A DNA stretch of 64,000 nucleotides from Sclerotinia nivalis (lineage: Eukaryota > Ascomycota > Leotiomycetes > Helotiales > Sclerotiniaceae). The position numbers and the translations under genes were made by a program. The notes beneath the pieces are model-generated. The model ran no database searches. It was given only the letters and a program-made list of their open reading frames with translations, and was not told the origin of the DNA. The DNA lies in the NCBI GenBank assembly GCA_029531795.1, contig JAPEIS010000009.1, positions 1,550,001 to 1,614,000 of the forward strand, written 5' to 3'. This document shows positions 61,571-64,000 of this stretch, in pieces; the first letter of the stretch is position 1, and every line of letters starts with the position of its first letter.

Positions 61571-61832
61571 ATAACGATTACAATGAATTTGCAGATAACA
61601 AATCTATAAATAAAACAACAAAACAGAATTATTTATTTGCTCTTTTTTCTTTCAAAAGAAAAATTACAACTAATTTATAATTCATTCAAAAAATTATTTA
61701 TTATTTTTGCTTTTTCTATTGTTTATTTGTTTGCTTCAATTTTTGCTCTACTCTTCTTCTTTTTTACCTTTATTTTATTCAATATATTATAATTGTATAT
61801 CCAAAATAAATTCAATTTATCAAAAAATATTT

Positions 61833-62310
61833 TTACTTCATCATAAATTTTCTGAATAGTTTATTCAGTTCGCCCAGAAAAGCTTCTACAGCTTCATTCT
61901 CGAGCGACCCCGCCAATGATTGTTCTTCTCCTTCCGCCTCTCCCACTTTGAGATCTGATATACCAATAACCCCAAAACAAAAGGAAAAAGCTATCCGTAA
62001 GAGAAGCTTCCAAATACTTATATCCAAACTCGTATACATCGTAATCACTATGACAGATAACATTAATATATATCGAACCCTAAAATACTGCCCTCATCGA
62101 ACGTTTTCAGCAATACAATTGCAAGAACAGAAACAATCAGCAAAAGCCCCCTCGACTCTGATTAAAAAGGCCTTCACAAAACCAATCCAAATCGAGAATA
62201 ACAATACTTCCCTACCGGAAATACTACAAAGAAAAAGGAAAATAGGAATAATAATAAAAAACAAACTTGTTTCGTTGATACAAAAAATTAAAAAGAAGAT
62301 TTGAAAACAA
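61833..62310. other. Less AT-rich segment with open frames near the 3' end of the inner element
   Basis: Unlike the rest of the element, this segment is C-rich on the plus strand and stays open on both strands: plus 61,948–62,304 (118 codons) and minus 61,833–62,063 (76 codons, with acidic Glu/Gly/Leu stretches such as EAEGEEQSLAGSLENEA). It lies between the chromodomain-like tail and the 3' LTR. It may have escaped mutation, be an extra element gene, or be foreign sequence carried by the element. I recognise no motif. Confidence 0.4.
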
Positions 62311-62336
62311 ATCAGTTTTTTTTGAGAAAGAGATAA

Positions 62337-62579
62337 TATAACGATCTTATATTAATACCTTAAATTATTCTTTATTTTATTCTTTAATCCTTTCCGAAAA
62401 AATCAAAATACTTTAGATTGTTTTACATTTATTTCACTTTATATTCGTTTAGATTTTGGTCCCCTCTGAGAGGATCATAAAAAACTCAACTTCATTATCT
62501 TTTGTACGATAGTTTATTATTCTCTAGTATAGATTAATTGATTCATTTTATTATGCCTTGAATTAAGATCATCATCACA
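62337..62579 (+). repeat. 3' LTR of the inner retrotransposon
   Basis: 243 bp, beginning TATAACGATC (mutated from TG) and ending ATCATCACA. It is the gapless partner of 55,496–55,738, preceded by a purine-rich tract and followed by the TATTT duplication. Confidence 0.92.
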
Positions 62580-62584
62580 TATTT

Positions 62585-64000
62585 GATATTGATTTAATAC
62601 TTTCGTTATTATAAAGTATTCCAGATTCTTGTAATCAATTAAGATTTCGAATTCCTATTGAGATCTTTGTAATTCCAATCGCTATTTCTTTATTGATTTA
62701 ATAATAATTAATAATTCTTTGTTGTAGATTTTGTAATTATATTCAATAATTGAATATTTCAAAGAAAAGTATATTATTGATTATAAAATATTGTTATTAT
62801 TGTATTGAGAAAATATCTTTTCCGAAATCCAATTCGAAGTATTTGTTTCCAATATAGTTTTCCTATTATGATTAAAATAGGTAAGTATTGGAATTGTTGT
62901 AAATATATTTTTTAGATTTTTGAATATTATTATATAATTGTTCTTTTATTATCAATTTATTCCTTTCTATAAAAGGTTATTTAAAAAGTAATAGATCTTT
63001 AAAAAGTCTTTTATAAATCAACAATAAAAATTCGCGAAACTAAGAAATCGTTATAAATCTTTAATAGATATTGATTGTATTTAAAAGATAATAATTAATA
63101 TTTTATTCTGATTTATTTTTATATCTTTAATTGTAATTATAAAATCTAAGTATTTTGTAAAAGTTATTTCAAATTCGTATTTATTAATATCGATTTGTAA
63201 GTCAGCATCCTACAATTTCTGGATTATATTACAAATATATTCTTGATATTGATTTTTATCTTCGGAGTATATAAGGATATCGTCGAAGTATACAGTACAA
63301 TATTTATTTAATTCGTTAAACAAAGTATGATTAATATAGTATTGGAATGATATTGATATATTGCAAAAACCAAAAAGTATAATTAATAATTCGAATAATT
63401 CAAATCGAATAATGAAAACAGTTTTCTATTTATTATTTTCTACAATACAAAACTTGTTGAAAATAGCAATAATATCTAATTTGATATAGATTTTTATATT
63501 ACAAAAAGCATCTAAAGTTTTTCGAATAATTGATAAAAGGTATCGATTCTTAATAATAATATTATTCAAATTACAATAATCCTAATACAGTACTTGCGCA
63601 CAGATAATGGCCGGCCGGATTTCACCCGGAATTATTTATCAATCTCATTCTATTCAATCTTATTTATTAAATCAACGTTTCATTATTTTAATATAAAATT
63701 TTGATATATTTGAGATCTATATATATATTTTAATAATATAAAAAAATTATATTGTTACCCTATTTTAAACCTTCAATATTTAGTATACCAATCATTAGCT
63801 ACGATACAGGTTTCGAATAACCTATTATCCAATGTATCCCAAATTGTTTGTAAAGCATTCTCCAATCTTTATTTAACATATTCTGAAATGCTTTTATTTA
63901 TAACAATATCAAGAAACATCTCAAAAATATATACTTTTAGATACCATCAAATATACTTTATAGGATTCAGATCAGAATTATAAGAAAACCAATCTTAAAC
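62585..64000 (-). mobile_element. Degenerate Ty3/gypsy element (outer), RT part, runs off the window
   Basis: Continuation on the minus strand of the element seen at 53,480–55,495, after the inner insertion. Reading right to left it goes from reverse transcriptase (about 63,600–63,180) through the RT–RNase H connection toward the insertion site. The downstream integrase lies on the far side of the inner element. The 5' end (gag, 5' LTR) lies beyond base 64,000. Confidence 0.75.
63000..63600 (-). pseudogene. Reverse transcriptase relic (outer element)
   Basis: Minus-strand reading gives LNNIIIKNRY near 63,570, the thumb-side block IKLDIIAIFNK, NHTLFNELNKYCTVYFDDILIYSED with intact catalytic YFDD at 63,279–63,290, DADLQIDINKYEFE near 63,190, and TKYLDFIITIKDIKI then FLSFANFYC near 63,150–63,030. 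This is the Ty3/gypsy RT order. Stops interrupt it throughout. Confidence 0.8.

Larger units (their letters stand above)
55496..62579 (+). mobile_element. Complete but degenerate Ty3/gypsy LTR retrotransposon (inner)
   Basis: 7,084 bp, bounded by two 243-bp direct LTRs and a perfect 5-bp target duplication, TATTT (55,491–55,495 and 62,580–62,584). Internal order from left: unresolved leader and gag region with a solo-LTR insertion; reverse transcriptase at about 58,660; RNase H at about 59,480; integrase at about 60,230; and a chromodomain-like tail at about 61,340. RT before integrase defines Ty3/gypsy, and the chromodomain suggests a chromovirus. The polypurine tract is probably GAGAAAGAGATAA just before the 3' LTR (62,324–62,336). 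All long coding regions are broken by stops. Confidence 0.9.
53283..64000. other. AT-rich, RIP-like transposon block
   Basis: From about 53,440 to the end the sequence is extremely AT-rich, and long frames are broken by very frequent TAA, TAG and TGA. It consists of nested retroelements, listed separately. Stops often sit where Ty3/gypsy proteins have Gln, Arg or Trp, as expected from C-to-T change (CAA/CAG/CGA to stop, TGG to TAG/TGA). The two LTRs of the inner element differ by transitions only. This matches repeat-induced point mutation. No host gene is seen. The first 150 bases (53,283–53,440) are of mixed composition. Confidence 0.88.

Overview
The window is nuclear DNA of a filamentous ascomycete. 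The genes carry short GT–AG introns of about 45–140 bases with CTAAT-like branch points. The gene set is that of a Pezizomycotina fungus, and the right-hand end is an AT-rich block of transposons whose copies differ by transitions only, as repeat-induced point mutation (RIP) leaves them. Gene content, intron style and moderate GC suggest a Leotiomycete, perhaps a Sclerotinia/Botrytis relative. That placement is inference.

Layout. 1–4.2 kb: no convincing gene. 4.2–5.6 kb: C2H2 zinc-finger transcription factor (+). 5.6–15.1 kb: a 9.5-kb stretch with no gene I can support. 15.1–18.3 kb: mitochondrial S-adenosylmethionine carrier (-) divergent from a tRNA(Ile)-lysidine-synthase-like PP-loop enzyme (+). 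18.8–19.7 kb: four-exon cysteine-rich, Ser/Thr-rich single-pass membrane protein (-). 22.1–24.4 kb: PPS1-type dual-specificity phosphatase (-). 28.0–31.1 kb: many-exon protein with a zincin (HETAH) motif (+). 32.3–33.6 kb: DOM34/pelota (-), divergent from an aldo-keto reductase (+, 34.5–35.6 kb). 37.3–47.4 kb: a compact housekeeping block of RPA190 (RNA polymerase I, -), PRP3 (U4/U6 snRNP, +) and RAD3/XPD (TFIIH helicase, -, ten exons including a 10-base microexon). 49.5–51.8 kb: a divergent histone H3/H4 pair.

At about 52.9 kb the sequence changes abruptly to very AT-rich DNA that lasts to the end. A 405-bp MITE with Harbinger-like ends sits at the boundary. Beyond it is a nested stack. A degenerate Ty3/gypsy element on the minus strand (53.5–55.5 kb and 62.6–64.0 kb) is split by a complete but degenerate plus-strand LTR retrotransposon (55,496–62,579; two 243-bp LTRs; 5-bp target duplication TATTT). 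Inside that lies a 461-bp solo LTR with its own 5-bp duplication (ATTGA). The order of insertions can be read directly from the sequence.

The genes are mostly ordinary nuclear housekeeping genes: rRNA and mRNA synthesis, splicing, DNA repair, chromatin, ribosome rescue and SAM supply. The least familiar are the zincin-motif protein and the Cys-rich membrane protein. Exon boundaries were set by reading frames, splice signals and family motifs, with no transcript data.
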